Source: Pseudobutyrivibrio ruminis DSM 9787 (lineage in GTDB: Bacteria; Bacillota; Clostridia; Lachnospirales; Lachnospiraceae). From it: a stretch of DNA of 64,000 nucleotides. Where the stretch lies: the NCBI RefSeq assembly GCF_900218035.1, contig NZ_OBMR01000003.1:124001-188000 (forward strand). Direction: 5' to 3'. This document shows, in pieces, positions 25,854 to 33,861 of this stretch. The translations under genes were made by a program, and so were the position numbers. The notes under the pieces are model-generated. The model had not been told where the DNA came from, ran no database searches, and was given only the letters and a program-made list of their open reading frames with translations. Every line of letters starts with the position of its first letter. Positions within the stretch are counted from its first letter, which is position 1.

Positions 25854-26643
25854 TAACGTCGACACAAAACTAGAAGCGGATTCAATCCGAGTAAAAATAT
25901 TATATGAAAGTTTAGTAGATGCTCTTGCAGGTTTACCGTTTGATGTTGTTGTTGATAAGAGGTATCTGTTTATTAGATTTGACACGCTTAATTTATGTGA
26001 AATTGAAGTCTACGATGAATACTACAAAGTTCAGTCTAGTTATATGGATTGGAAGGAGCAATCAAAACTTTCTTGGGAAGAAGACGAGAATTTGATTGTT
26101 TTTTATGCTGATATGCCAGATGAATGCATTGGAGAATGTAAAAGATTAGTATTATATGAAGCAAAAAAAGGTTCAAAGCAAGTACAGTCTATTAATATAC
26201 ATAATAGCGAGTTGATGGAGCTTGTTTCATTGGAGAAGTTCCAAGTTGCTTATAATAAGTTTTTGGAACAAGCTGACGAAAATGCCGTATCAGGAAAGTC
26301 CAAAGGTAAAAAACTTCCATATGGACTTGAATACGGAAAGATTGATAAGAAGAATTTTACACAACACTTTGGTCAAGGAGCTGCTACAAAAACTCCTTAC
26401 ATGAATTGGCATGTAGTATCAATCTATTATATTCCTGATGAGGGGAGAATACTGATTGGAATTGAAAAAGATCGTTATCAACATGTAAACAAGATGTCTC
26501 GTATTAGAGCGGAACAAATCGGTAATAAAAAGACAGATGTTGCTATTTTTTATGAAACCACAAAGAGTAAATTAGACTATAAAGAGTTATACGACGAATT
26601 TATAAAAGTATGTGGGAAAGTAATGGAATTAGGCGTTGATTAA
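25846..26643 (+). CDS. Unknown protein translationally coupled to mcrC
   Basis: 265 aa from TTG 25846, with AGGAGG placed correctly and an 8-base overlap with mcrC. Residues 1-125 look like an independent alpha/beta domain (FDVVVDKRYLFIRFDTLNLCEIEVYDEY); residues 140-265 are Lys-rich and hold NFTQHFGQGAATKTPYMNWHVVSIYYIPDEG. I recognise no nuclease or ATPase motif. Context suggests an accessory or specificity protein of the McrBC complex. The same AT-rich composition as mcrBC supports joint acquisition. Confidence 0.75.
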   Translation: MDNNVDTKLEADSIRVKILYESLVDALAGLPFDVVVDKRYLFIRFDTLNLCEIEVYDEYYKVQSSYMDWKEQSKLSWEEDENLIVFYADMPDECIGECKRLVLYEAKKGSKQVQSINIHNSELMELVSLEKFQVAYNKFLEQADENAVSGKSKGKKLPYGLEYGKIDKKNFTQHFGQGAATKTPYMNWHVVSIYYIPDEGRILIGIEKDRYQHVNKMSRIRAEQIGNKKTDVAIFYETTKSKLDYKELYDEFIKVCGKVMELGVD

Positions 26644-26687
26644 TATTGAATTAATGAGCTGAAATTGTTTAACGGAGAGCATTTATT

Positions 26688-26900
26688 TTGAGGTACATCG
26701 TAAAGAAAATCATGGAGCCTGATTACGGCTGCGAAGAACGCCCGGAAGGATATATCGCCATGGACCACTTAATTCTTCGTGATGAGTCAGGTCAGGAAAT
26801 AGACTATGAAGTGGCAGATCAGGAACTCTATGAAAAGGATATCAATGAAGGGGATTGGGTTTATTTCGATAAGGATAATAAGAATTTTAAGGAAGAGTAG
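26688..26900 (+). CDS. 70-aa acidic hypothetical protein
   Basis: TTG start at 26688 with ACGGAGAGC upstream. The product begins MRYIVKKIMEPDYGCEERPEG and is rich in Asp/Glu. No domain known to me. GC content rises here compared with mcrBC, so this gene probably belongs to the next cassette (HNH, macro, vWA) and not to the McrBC operon. Confidence 0.6.
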   Translation: MRYIVKKIMEPDYGCEERPEGYIAMDHLILRDESGQEIDYEVADQELYEKDINEGDWVYFDKDNKNFKEE

Positions 26901-26920
26901 AGGATTGCAGGAATATTACA

Positions 26921-27487
26921 ATGAAAAATGTATTTAGAATGCCTACACCAGTCAAGATTGTTGGGCGAACGTCAAGTATTACAAATGCATTTATAAACGG
27001 AATCATTCCGGTTATAGAGCCATCAGATGAAGAAATTAATGAAGCTTTAAAAACTCTTGGAATGACAAGGGAGACCATTTGTTGTGCCTATTGTGGTGAC
27101 AGTTATACAGAGTGGGATCACTTTCATCCGCTTATCAAGAATAAAAAGCATACTGGTTATATTTCTGAAATTCATAATTTGGTTCCGGCTTGTGGCAAGT
27201 GCAATCAAAGCAAGGGCAATCGAGATTGGGAGGAATGGATAAACAGTGATGCTCGATTATCACCGAAAACTCGCGGGATTAATGATTTAGAACAAAGAAT
27301 AGAACGTTTACATCTGTATGAAAAGAAGTATAAACCGCGGTTAATTAACGTCGAAGAAATCGTTGGTTTTGAGCTTTGGGAACAGCATAAGAGTAATTAC
27401 GAAAAACTAATTGCTTTGATGAAGGAATGCCAGGAAACCTCGGATATAATTAAGCAGATGATTTATAAGGCTACAAAGGAAGAGTGA
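26921..27487 (+). CDS. HNH endonuclease
   Basis: 188 aa. The HNH zinc-finger nuclease core is clear: CAYCG (about 47-51), EWDHFHP with the catalytic histidine pair, then IHNLVPACGKCNQSKGNRDW holding the second Cys pair and the N of HNH. The C-terminus is helical and charged. It ends 3 bases before the macro-domain gene start, so the two are likely coupled. A weak ribosome site (GCAGGAATATTACA) precedes the ATG. Confidence 0.9.
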   Translation: MKNVFRMPTPVKIVGRTSSITNAFINGIIPVIEPSDEEINEALKTLGMTRETICCAYCGDSYTEWDHFHPLIKNKKHTGYISEIHNLVPACGKCNQSKGNRDWEEWINSDARLSPKTRGINDLEQRIERLHLYEKKYKPRLINVEEIVGFELWEQHKSNYEKLIALMKECQETSDIIKQMIYKATKEE

Positions 27488-27489
27488 CT

Positions 27490-28578
27490 ATGCCATTTCA
27501 AATAATCAGAAATGATATTACAAAAGTAAAAGCAGATGCCATTGTTAATACCGCAAATCCAAATGTTGCGGTTGGTAGTGGTGTGGATTCTGCTATATAT
27601 AAGGCTGCTGGTAAGGAAAGGCTGTTAGCGGAACGTAAGAAGGTTGGGCTATTATTACCCGGTGAAGTTGGTATTACTCCGGCATTTGATTTAGATGCAA
27701 AGTATATTATCCATGTTAGTGGTCCTTGGTGGACCGATGGTACTAAAGGAGAAGCTTCTGTTCTTCGTACATGCTATGACAAAGCGCTTGATCTTGCTTA
27801 TAAGAATAAGTGTAAGTCTATCGCATTCCCTGTCCTTGCTACAGGAACGTATGGATTTCCAAAAGAATTAGGAATTCAAATTGCGGTTGATTCTTTCACT
27901 TCATTTCTTGAAGAACATGATATGGAAATTACACTTGTTGTCTTTGGAGATGAGTCTGTTCGTATTTCCGGTGAGATTGTAGACGAAGTCTCAAGCTATA
28001 TAGATGACAACTATGTGGAAAAAGCTTTAGCAGATGAATACAAGTCTGATAGTTTTAGCAGAACTGTGATTCATGCAAATCGCATGATGGATTGCATGCG
28101 GGTATCATCTGCGTTTAAACCTGAAGATGACGAAGCCGAAATAGAGGAAGACTTTGAAGACGATATGGTGCTATCGGCGCCAATGGAAACTCCTGCTGAG
28201 AAAGAGGAATCTTTAGATGATGTCTTAAAGGAAATCTATACGGATTCGTTTGAAAAACATCTTCAGAAAATTATCAACAAAAAAGGTTTGAAGAATTCCG
28301 AAGTCTATGCGGCTGCGAATATTTCAAAGCAGTATTTCTCAAAGCTTTTAAAGGGACAGGTAAAACCTTCAAAGGGCAAGATGCTTGCATTAGCTGTTGG
28401 ACTGCGCTTGAACTTAGATGAGACGGTAGACTTTTTACGTATTGCTGGATATGCCTTATCTCCGATATCTCAAACTGATGCTGTAGTGGAATACTTCATC
28501 GAGCATGAGGATTATAACGTATTAAAAATTGATATTGTGCTGTTTGATTATGGATTGGATCCACTTTCAAATGGATAA
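27490..28578 (+). CDS. Macro domain fused to a C-terminal helix-turn-helix
   Basis: 362 aa from ATG 27490 (AAGGAAG upstream; GTG 27484 is possible). Residues 1-150 are a macro domain: FQIIRNDITKVKADAIVNTANPN, then AVGSGVDSAIYKAAG and the phosphate-binding VLATGTYGFP. Macro domains bind or hydrolyse ADP-ribose and O-acetyl-ADP-ribose. Residues 150-255 form an acidic linker; residues 255-350 form an XRE-like HTH (KKGLKNSEVYAAANISKQYFSKLLKG). The fusion suggests a regulator that senses an ADP-ribose signal or removes ADP-ribose from DNA or a partner. A terminator follows directly. Confidence 0.9.
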   Translation: MPFQIIRNDITKVKADAIVNTANPNVAVGSGVDSAIYKAAGKERLLAERKKVGLLLPGEVGITPAFDLDAKYIIHVSGPWWTDGTKGEASVLRTCYDKALDLAYKNKCKSIAFPVLATGTYGFPKELGIQIAVDSFTSFLEEHDMEITLVVFGDESVRISGEIVDEVSSYIDDNYVEKALADEYKSDSFSRTVIHANRMMDCMRVSSAFKPEDDEAEIEEDFEDDMVLSAPMETPAEKEESLDDVLKEIYTDSFEKHLQKIINKKGLKNSEVYAAANISKQYFSKLLKGQVKPSKGKMLALAVGLRLNLDETVDFLRIAGYALSPISQTDAVVEYFIEHEDYNVLKIDIVLFDYGLDPLSNG

Positions 28579-28583
28579 TTTGT

Positions 28584-28610
28584 AAGGTCGCCTTCGGGTT
28601 GACCTTTTTT
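28584..28610 (+). terminator. Intrinsic terminator after the macro-HTH gene
   Basis: AAGGTCGCC, loop TTCG, GGTTGACCTT, then TTTTC. A strong short hairpin with a UUCG loop; it separates the HNH-macro operon from the vWA operon. Confidence 0.85.
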
Positions 28611-28694
28611 CTTTGCCTTCTGAGTATTATTAAATCATCAAAACAAACAACGCCTCGCTGCAGAGAGGCATGAATGATAACAGGAGGTAAGCAT

Positions 28695-29381
28695 ATGAGT
28701 AAAGGTTTAACAGAAATCATTTATATTCTAGATAGATCTGGTTCTATGGGTGGTCTTGAAGCTGATACCATTGGCGGGTTTAATTCGATGATGGAAAAAC
28801 AGAAAAAGACCGGTGAAAAGGCGCTAGTTTCTACAGTACTTTTTGACGATGTGTGTGAAGTGATTCATGACAGAGTTCCGATTGATAAAATTGAGACGAT
28901 GACAGATAAGCAGTATTACGTGAGAGGTTGCACAGCACTTTTAGATGCTGTTGGTGGTGCTATCAAGCACATTGGTAACGTTCATAAGTATGCCAGGGAA
29001 GAGGACAGACCAGATAAGACGATTGTTGTTATTACTACAGATGGTATGGAAAATGCTAGCTGCAAGTATTCACGAGACAAGATTGAAAAGATGGTAAAGC
29101 GTCAGCAGAAGAAGTATGGCTGGGAATTCATTTTTATCGGCGCCAATATCGATGCATATGCTGAGGCACAGAAGTATGGCATCCGCAAAGACAGAGCGGT
29201 TAATTATGTTTGCGATGAAGTCGGAACTGCAAATGTTTATGCCGGGGTATCCAAGGCTGTATGTTCAGTAATGATGGCGGATTGTATGCACGTGAGTGAA
29301 GAATTAGATAAAAGTGCCTGGGATGATGATATTAATGAAGATTATGAACGTCGTGGCAAGCAGAAAAGGGGACGAGCATAA
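28695..29381 (+). CDS. von Willebrand factor A domain protein
   Basis: 228 aa from ATG 28695 (ACAGGAGGTAAGCAT). The vWA metal-ion site is complete: DRSGSM starting at D13, Thr in YVRGCTALLDAV, and D116 in TTDGMEN. The whole protein is one soluble vWA domain with a short basic tail (GKQKRGRA). Such proteins act as metal-dependent protein-binding adaptors. Its stop overlaps the next start (TAATG), so it is made together with the ADP-ribosylglycohydrolase. Confidence 0.92.
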   Translation: MSKGLTEIIYILDRSGSMGGLEADTIGGFNSMMEKQKKTGEKALVSTVLFDDVCEVIHDRVPIDKIETMTDKQYYVRGCTALLDAVGGAIKHIGNVHKYAREEDRPDKTIVVITTDGMENASCKYSRDKIEKMVKRQQKKYGWEFIFIGANIDAYAEAQKYGIRKDRAVNYVCDEVGTANVYAGVSKAVCSVMMADCMHVSEELDKSAWDDDINEDYERRGKQKRGRA

Positions 29382-30166
29382 TGGCAATAAAAGGCGCAGT
29401 TTTAGGTGATATCTTAGGGTCACAATACGAGTTTAATAGACCTAAGAATTTGGACTGGAAGAATATTCCTCTTATTGCAGACGGGAAAGCTAAGTTTACA
29501 GATGATTCAGTAATGGCGCTTGCGATTAAGAAGGCTCTCGATGAAAGCACCGACTTGGTGGAAACCATGATAGCGGTTGGTAAAAGATATCCATTTTGTG
29601 GATATGGTGCTAAGTTTTATTGGTGGATTAACGGGAAAAAACATGAACCTTACAATAGTTGGGGCAATGGCTCAGCGATGCGCGTTGCATATGTAGGTGA
29701 ATACTATGATAACTATGATGAAATGCAACGTATGGCTAAGGTTACAGCGGCAGTGTCGCATAATCATCCAGAGGGAATCAAAGGTTCTGTTGTAACTGCA
29801 ACATGCATTTGGATGGCAAAACATGATAAGAGTAAACAGGAAATCTATGATTATGTTTTGAGTCAGTACCCAAAGGAAGAGTATGAATATAGCATTGCTT
29901 ATAGCTTGGATGAAATCCGCTCACGCTATAAATGGAATGAAAGTTGCCAAGGTTCTGTTCCAGCAGCTATGAGATGCTTCTATGAGAGCACGGATTATGA
30001 ATCATTTATTAGGAATGTGTTCAGTTTGGAGTGCGATAGCGATACCTTTGGTGCTATCGCCGGTGGAGTGGCAGAAGAGTTCTATGGTGGATTTGGAAGC
30101 GTGGATGCTGAAGGAATCTTTAGGAAATATTTGGATGATTATCTGTATGAGATATTGATGAAATAA
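29381..30166 (+). CDS. ADP-ribosylglycohydrolase (ARH/DraG family)
   Basis: 261 aa. Metal-binding residues of the DraG/ARH fold are visible: FTDDSVM with D41-D42, SWGNGSAMR, NHPEGIKG and the C-terminal DSDTFGAIAGG with D219 and D221. These enzymes remove ADP-ribose from Arg or other residues or cleave small ADP-ribose compounds. It overlaps the vWA gene by one base and is followed 17 bases later by a TM2 gene. The target is unknown; the nearby macro-HTH protein points to an ADP-ribose-linked pathway. Confidence 0.93.
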   Translation: MAIKGAVLGDILGSQYEFNRPKNLDWKNIPLIADGKAKFTDDSVMALAIKKALDESTDLVETMIAVGKRYPFCGYGAKFYWWINGKKHEPYNSWGNGSAMRVAYVGEYYDNYDEMQRMAKVTAAVSHNHPEGIKGSVVTATCIWMAKHDKSKQEIYDYVLSQYPKEEYEYSIAYSLDEIRSRYKWNESCQGSVPAAMRCFYESTDYESFIRNVFSLECDSDTFGAIAGGVAEEFYGGFGSVDAEGIFRKYLDDYLYEILMK

Positions 30167-30182
30167 TTGGAGGATAAATGAA

Positions 30183-30410
30183 ATGAGCAACTATGTAACT
30201 AACACATCAGATAAAAATAAGAACACAGCATTATTGTTATGCATTTTTCTTGGATGGGCAGGTGCGCATCAATTCTATGTAGGTAAGTGGGGAAAAGGAT
30301 TCTTGTATTTATTTACTGCTGGACTGTTTATGATTGGCTGGATAGTAGATATATTTAAGATTTTGACGGGATCATTTAGAGATAATGTAGGTGCTCCACT
30401 AAGGGAATAA
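30183..30410 (+). CDS. TM2 domain membrane protein
   Basis: 75 aa, GGAGG ribosome site. Two membrane helices joined by the TM2 signature FLGWAGAHQFYVGKWGKGF, followed by WIVDIFKI. TM2 proteins are small inner-membrane proteins of unknown role, often found with signalling partners. It ends the vWA-ARH-TM2 operon and could anchor or report to the vWA protein at the membrane (inference). Confidence 0.9.
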   Translation: MSNYVTNTSDKNKNTALLLCIFLGWAGAHQFYVGKWGKGFLYLFTAGLFMIGWIVDIFKILTGSFRDNVGAPLRE

Positions 30411-30455
30411 AACTCAATAATTCCATAATAATCCAATCGAGAATGTAATGTTATT

Positions 30456-30482
30456 ACACCCCTTGATAAAAACAAGGGGTGT
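30456..30482 (+). terminator. Terminator hairpin after the TM2 gene
   Basis: ACACCCCTTG (30456-30465) and CAAGGGGTGT (30473-30482) form a perfect 10-bp stem around ATAAAAA. The T-tract is weak, so it may work in both directions. Confidence 0.75.
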
Positions 30483-30742
30483 CTATTGTAAAATGATAAA
30501 GTGTTGGTTATACTTGTTGTGTAACTAAATATCGGGGCGTGATGCTTTTTAAATTTTGCGTTCTATTTGTACGAGATTTATTCCTGCATATGCAAGTGTA
30601 CATGAGTAAATACATGAAAATAGAGAAGAAAATTTAAGATCCATGTCTAATGCAGACGATTACTATCTCACGAGTAGTCTGTTTTGTGTTAGGCTATTAT
30701 GCCCCTTTCAGCAAGAAAATTGCAGAAAGGATTTTTTATTTT
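30483..30742. other. Intergenic leader before the RNase III-like gene
   Basis: 260 bases without a convincing gene. A long leader is likely for the downstream gene; a short dyad (AGAC..ACT / AGT..GTCT) lies around 30655-30685. No riboswitch class recognised. Confidence 0.3.
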
Positions 30743-31864
30743 ATGGAAAAGAAAGACTTATTTGACAAGCTGGTGCCACAGCAGATTGGTAACTACAAAT
30801 TTAGTAATGAAGCACTTTTGAAGCAGGCATTTACTCGACGTTCTTTTACTGAAGAGAATGGAGGAGAAAACAATGAAGTATTAGAGTTTATTGGGGATAA
30901 AGCGTTAGACATTGCTGTAGTAAGATATTTGGTGCGCAAATATGGCAATGCTCCTACTAAAGATGATCTTAATAAAATGATGTGGCCTGGTGAAAAGTAT
31001 GATTATGAGTTTTCATCCAGTTTGAATGAAGGTGAATTAACTATTCTAAAGCAAAGATTGGTTCAGAAAGACACCTTGGCAAGACGAATTGATGAATTAA
31101 GCATTGCCGACTATCTAATAATGGGAAAAGGCGATGTGCTGAATAATAGAGAACAGGATAAATCTGTTAAGGAAGATTTGTTTGAAGCTATTATTGGTGC
31201 AGTAGCAATTGATAGTAATTGGGATTTTGAAAAGATTCAGGAAGTTGTAGAGGTTATGCTTAATCCGGATTCTATTCTCGCAACTGATGCAGAAATTGAT
31301 TATGTTCGCCTAATATATGAGTGGGACGAGTCTTATGGAAATGAACCTTGGTTTCAGTATGAGGAGCATGGAGAAAGAAGCACATGGTATATGCGTCGTG
31401 AGAATACTATTTATCAGAGCTGCAATGTGCTTGGTAGCAAAGAACAGCAGTATCTTTCAGGCACAACGCGAACTTGTTTCGTTAAGATAGCAGATGATGT
31501 ACCTGCTTTTGCTGGCTTTGGGTATTCTAAAAATGAGGCGCGAAGAAATGCGTGCAAATTAGCATATGAATATCTTGAGAAGAATAATATGTTATTTACC
31601 ATCCGAGATGAGATTGATGAGCCTACAATAGATATGGCGATTAATCAGTTGGAGATTCTAGCTAGACGTGATTACATTGAGATGCCTGAGTATGGATATC
31701 GGGAAGGACATGACGATGACGGAAATCCTATCTGGTATGTTACCTGTCATGTAGATGGGTTTGATGTGACAATGTCAGCTGAGTCTTCGTCCAAGAAGCA
31801 AGCAAAGAAGGAAGCTGCATTGGATATGTTGAATTACGTGTTAGAGAATTATAAGGAGGAGTAG
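30743..31864 (+). CDS. RNase III-like protein with two dsRNA-binding domains
   Basis: 373 aa from ATG 30743. RNase III domain: signature EVLEFIGDKALD with E48 and D52, and DLFEAIIGA with D145 and E148, so the four catalytic acids are kept; the stretch between them is about 30 residues longer than in housekeeping RNase III. Two double-stranded-RNA-binding regions follow (about 255-300, GFGYSKNEARRNACKLAYEYL; and 340-370, SSSKKQAKKEAALDMLN). The chromosome normally encodes its own rnc, so this ICE copy is an additional enzyme, perhaps acting on foreign RNA or on a toxin/antisense RNA. An acidic small gene follows 2 bases later. Confidence 0.9.
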   Translation: MEKKDLFDKLVPQQIGNYKFSNEALLKQAFTRRSFTEENGGENNEVLEFIGDKALDIAVVRYLVRKYGNAPTKDDLNKMMWPGEKYDYEFSSSLNEGELTILKQRLVQKDTLARRIDELSIADYLIMGKGDVLNNREQDKSVKEDLFEAIIGAVAIDSNWDFEKIQEVVEVMLNPDSILATDAEIDYVRLIYEWDESYGNEPWFQYEEHGERSTWYMRRENTIYQSCNVLGSKEQQYLSGTTRTCFVKIADDVPAFAGFGYSKNEARRNACKLAYEYLEKNNMLFTIRDEIDEPTIDMAINQLEILARRDYIEMPEYGYREGHDDDGNPIWYVTCHVDGFDVTMSAESSSKKQAKKEAALDMLNYVLENYKEE

Positions 31865-31866
31865 CT

Positions 31867-32067
31867 ATGTCAAAGTGGGCTTTTAATTACGATTCTGGTG
31901 AATATGAAGATATTGATCGTGATGGTTTCAGCTGGACCCGTGGCGAGTATACTTATAATTGGGATGACAGTGAGTATCGTCGTGAAGAAGAGGAGGAACG
32001 TCGTAGACAGGAAGAGGAAGAAGAGAATCGACGACAGATGTTTGATAACGATAATGAGTGGTGGTAG
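31867..32067 (+). CDS. 66-aa highly acidic, Arg/Glu repeat protein
   Basis: ATG 31867 lies just after AGGAGGAGTAGCT and two bases after the RNase III stop. The N-terminus is Tyr/Trp/Asp-rich (WAFNYDSGEYEDIDRDGFSW), the middle is a Glu/Arg run likely to be one long helix, and the end is DNDNEWW. The composition resembles a nucleic-acid mimic or an inhibitor; given its position it may bind the RNase III-like protein. No family recognised. Confidence 0.7.
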   Translation: MSKWAFNYDSGEYEDIDRDGFSWTRGEYTYNWDDSEYRREEEEERRRQEEEEENRRQMFDNDNEWW

Positions 32068-32077
32068 ATAGCTAAAT

Positions 32078-32115
32078 CTTACTACGGTAAGAAATATTCT
32101 TCCCACCGTGGTAAG
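32078..32115. promoter_or_regulatory. Two operator-like palindromes upstream of an HTH gene
   Basis: CTTACTACGGTAAG (32078-32091) and CTTCCCACCGTGGTAAG (32099-32115) are related imperfect palindromes 21 bp apart, with a third CTTAC half-site at about 32122. Likely binding sites of the XRE regulator encoded 60 bases downstream. Confidence 0.55.
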
Positions 32116-32173
32116 AGGTTTTCTTACAATAATGGTGTAGCACTTTCGCGGGAGAATAGGAGGTGTTTTCACC

Positions 32174-32515
32174 ATGGACACTTTAATGACGGGCAAGGAC
32201 TTTATTGCTAGATTAGATGAACTCTTGAACGAAAGATGCATGTCAGATAGTGATATTCATAAAAAGGTGAAGCTGTCGTCAGGAACAATAAGCAAGATGA
32301 GATCTAATGGCAGTGATCCAACATTTAGAACCATTCAACTGGTATGCATAGCGTTAGGTGTATCGCTGAGCGAATTTTTTGATACTAATAAGAAACCACA
32401 AAACGGAGATTATTTCTCTGAGTATGAGTTGGAGCTTGTTGCTTTATCTAGAAAAGCAAATCTTGAACAAAAAGGAAGACTCCGAGCATACGCTGAAGGT
32501 CTTGTTGGGAATTAA
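32174..32515 (+). CDS. XRE-family transcriptional regulator
   Basis: 113 aa, AGGAGGTG ribosome site. HTH at about residues 10-65 (CMSDSDIHKKVKLSSGTISKMRSNG...), followed by a short helical tail (LSRKANLEQKGRLRAYAEGLVGN) typical of ICE and phage repressors. The operator-like palindromes just upstream suggest autoregulation. It may control ICE excision or transfer genes. Confidence 0.85.
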   Translation: MDTLMTGKDFIARLDELLNERCMSDSDIHKKVKLSSGTISKMRSNGSDPTFRTIQLVCIALGVSLSEFFDTNKKPQNGDYFSEYELELVALSRKANLEQKGRLRAYAEGLVGN

Positions 32516-32560
32516 ATAGCAGAGTTCGCGGCGGAATTGAAATCTTATAGTTGTTTATTA

Positions 32561-32600
32561 AGCGAGAAGATTGGAAGCAATTCCAGCCTTCTCGCTTTTG
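32561..32600 (+). terminator. Intrinsic terminator
   Basis: AGCGAGAAG (32561-32569) pairs with CTTCTCGCT (32588-32596), with an inner TTGGAA/TTCCAG stem, followed by TTTT. Ends the XRE regulator transcript. Confidence 0.85.
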
Positions 32601-32639
32601 TTATTTAAGAAAAGGACATTGTTGGAGGGAGGCAAGGTT

Positions 32640-33176
32640 ATGTCAAAAAACGAGCAGCGCATAGACAATTGGTGTGTGCGAGAAGAATTCGAACCGGCGT
32701 TAGTGCTAGAATTGACAAGGGTTCTTTTGGAGCACTTTCGAAGTGGATTAAAGATTTCGGATATGTTCCATCCAAATCTTACAGAAGTGGATTTGAAGAA
32801 ACAAAAGGATACTATGAGACGAGATTTTCTGGAAGCGATTCGTTTGCCGGTGGATGATTCCTTGGATCTTCAGGACAGGCTTTTTCAAGAACTTCGAGAC
32901 TGCCCGTGGATGCGACCGTTGATTGAACAGGTTTTAGAAGAAATTGCAGCTACTGTTGATGAGGGGCAGCTGTATAAGCGGATTATAGAGAACTATTACC
33001 TGAATGATAATCCTATGTCCAATGATGAGATGTCGAGAACTGAGAGTCTTTCATCTGCATCAATTGAGCGCAAGAAGCGCGAAGCCATCAAATGCTTTGG
33101 AATAAGCATGTACCGATATGCATATCGCAGGGAATGCGAGGAAAGTGAAAAGGAATCAAATAATGGAAGCAAGTGA
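32640..33176 (+). CDS. Sigma/ArpU-like regulatory protein
   Basis: 178 aa from ATG 32640 (GGAGGGAGGCAAGGTT). Helical throughout; the C-terminal part NPMSNDEMSRTESLSSASIERKKREAIKCFG resembles the region-4-like HTH of ArpU and sigma-like ICE/phage activators. Probably a late-gene or excision regulator. A perfect terminator follows. Family assignment is tentative. Confidence 0.6.
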   Translation: MSKNEQRIDNWCVREEFEPALVLELTRVLLEHFRSGLKISDMFHPNLTEVDLKKQKDTMRRDFLEAIRLPVDDSLDLQDRLFQELRDCPWMRPLIEQVLEEIAATVDEGQLYKRIIENYYLNDNPMSNDEMSRTESLSSASIERKKREAIKCFGISMYRYAYRRECEESEKESNNGSK

Positions 33177-33182
33177 GCTATA

Positions 33183-33224
33183 GGCTGCTGTTTTGCATGT
33201 AGATGTGAGACAGCAGCCTTTTTT
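33183..33224 (+). terminator. Intrinsic terminator
   Basis: GGCTGCTGT (33183-33191) and ACAGCAGCC (33210-33218) form a perfect 9-bp stem followed by TTTTTT. Confidence 0.9.
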
Positions 33225-33341
33225 CATTTGATGGATGTTTGATGGTTACAAGATGGTTTGTTGAGAATCGATTGATAACGTGTTGATGGGCTGCACACTA
33301 GGTTTTCATGTTATGCTATTTTTCGACGAGGTAATTACCCG

Positions 33342-33560
33342 TTGGGGAAAATGGTTAATGAGGAGGTTGTTTATGGCGTGGAAACAGTGAAGGACATCAA
33401 AGTTTGGCTTTGTTGCCCGGTATGTGGTAACAAGCTATTTACGGGGAAGAGTTTTGAGGATATTAGTATTAAGTGCCCTTGTGGGGCCATTGTACAAGCT
33501 GAAGCTAAGCATTTACAAATACTGATTAATGTAGAAAGTTTAAAGCTTAGGAGTAAGTGA
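33342..33560 (+). CDS. Small zinc-ribbon protein (Com-like)
   Basis: 72 aa if started at TTG 33342; ATG 33351 or GTG about 33378 (after GAGGAGG) are also possible. Core WLCCPVCGNKLFTGKSFEDISIKCPCGAIV has two CxC/CxxC zinc knuckles. Similar small zinc-ribbon proteins occur next to ICE regulators. Function unknown. The start is uncertain. Confidence 0.6.
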   Translation: MGKMVNEEVVYGVETVKDIKVWLCCPVCGNKLFTGKSFEDISIKCPCGAIVQAEAKHLQILINVESLKLRSK

Positions 33561-33861
33561 ACTATTACAACTGAATAACTGAGCTGTCTGCAGAGATAAG
33601 GAATCCGGCATAGATCCAGGAAAGCTTGCGGCAGGCAGCAAGAGTTTGTTATCAGCTTGAACGACAAGGATTCGTTGAAAGGCGGAGCAAAACAGAAGGA
33701 AGTACATTATTGTACTCTGTTTTGCTTTGCCTTCTTTTTTTGTGCTTCTTTCTGTTGCTCTGATGGTGAATATCAGTGCATGAGTGGGAAGCATATGTAG
33801 GCAGATATCCCTGACTGCCGGTTTTTGAAACTTATCAATTTTCAAGAATCGGAGGTCAGAT
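33561..33861. other. Non-coding gap with one terminator
   Basis: 300 bases between the zinc-ribbon and sigma-like genes. It holds a fragment that reads like a broken gene end (frame with TELSAEIRNPA before a stop) and a large terminator hairpin. Nothing else recognised. Confidence 0.35.
33679..33741 (+). terminator. Long terminator hairpin
   Basis: AAGGC..GCAAAACAG pairs with CTGTTTTGC..GCCTT, with an inner AAGTACATTATTGTACT dyad, followed by CTTTTTTT. Confidence 0.75.
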
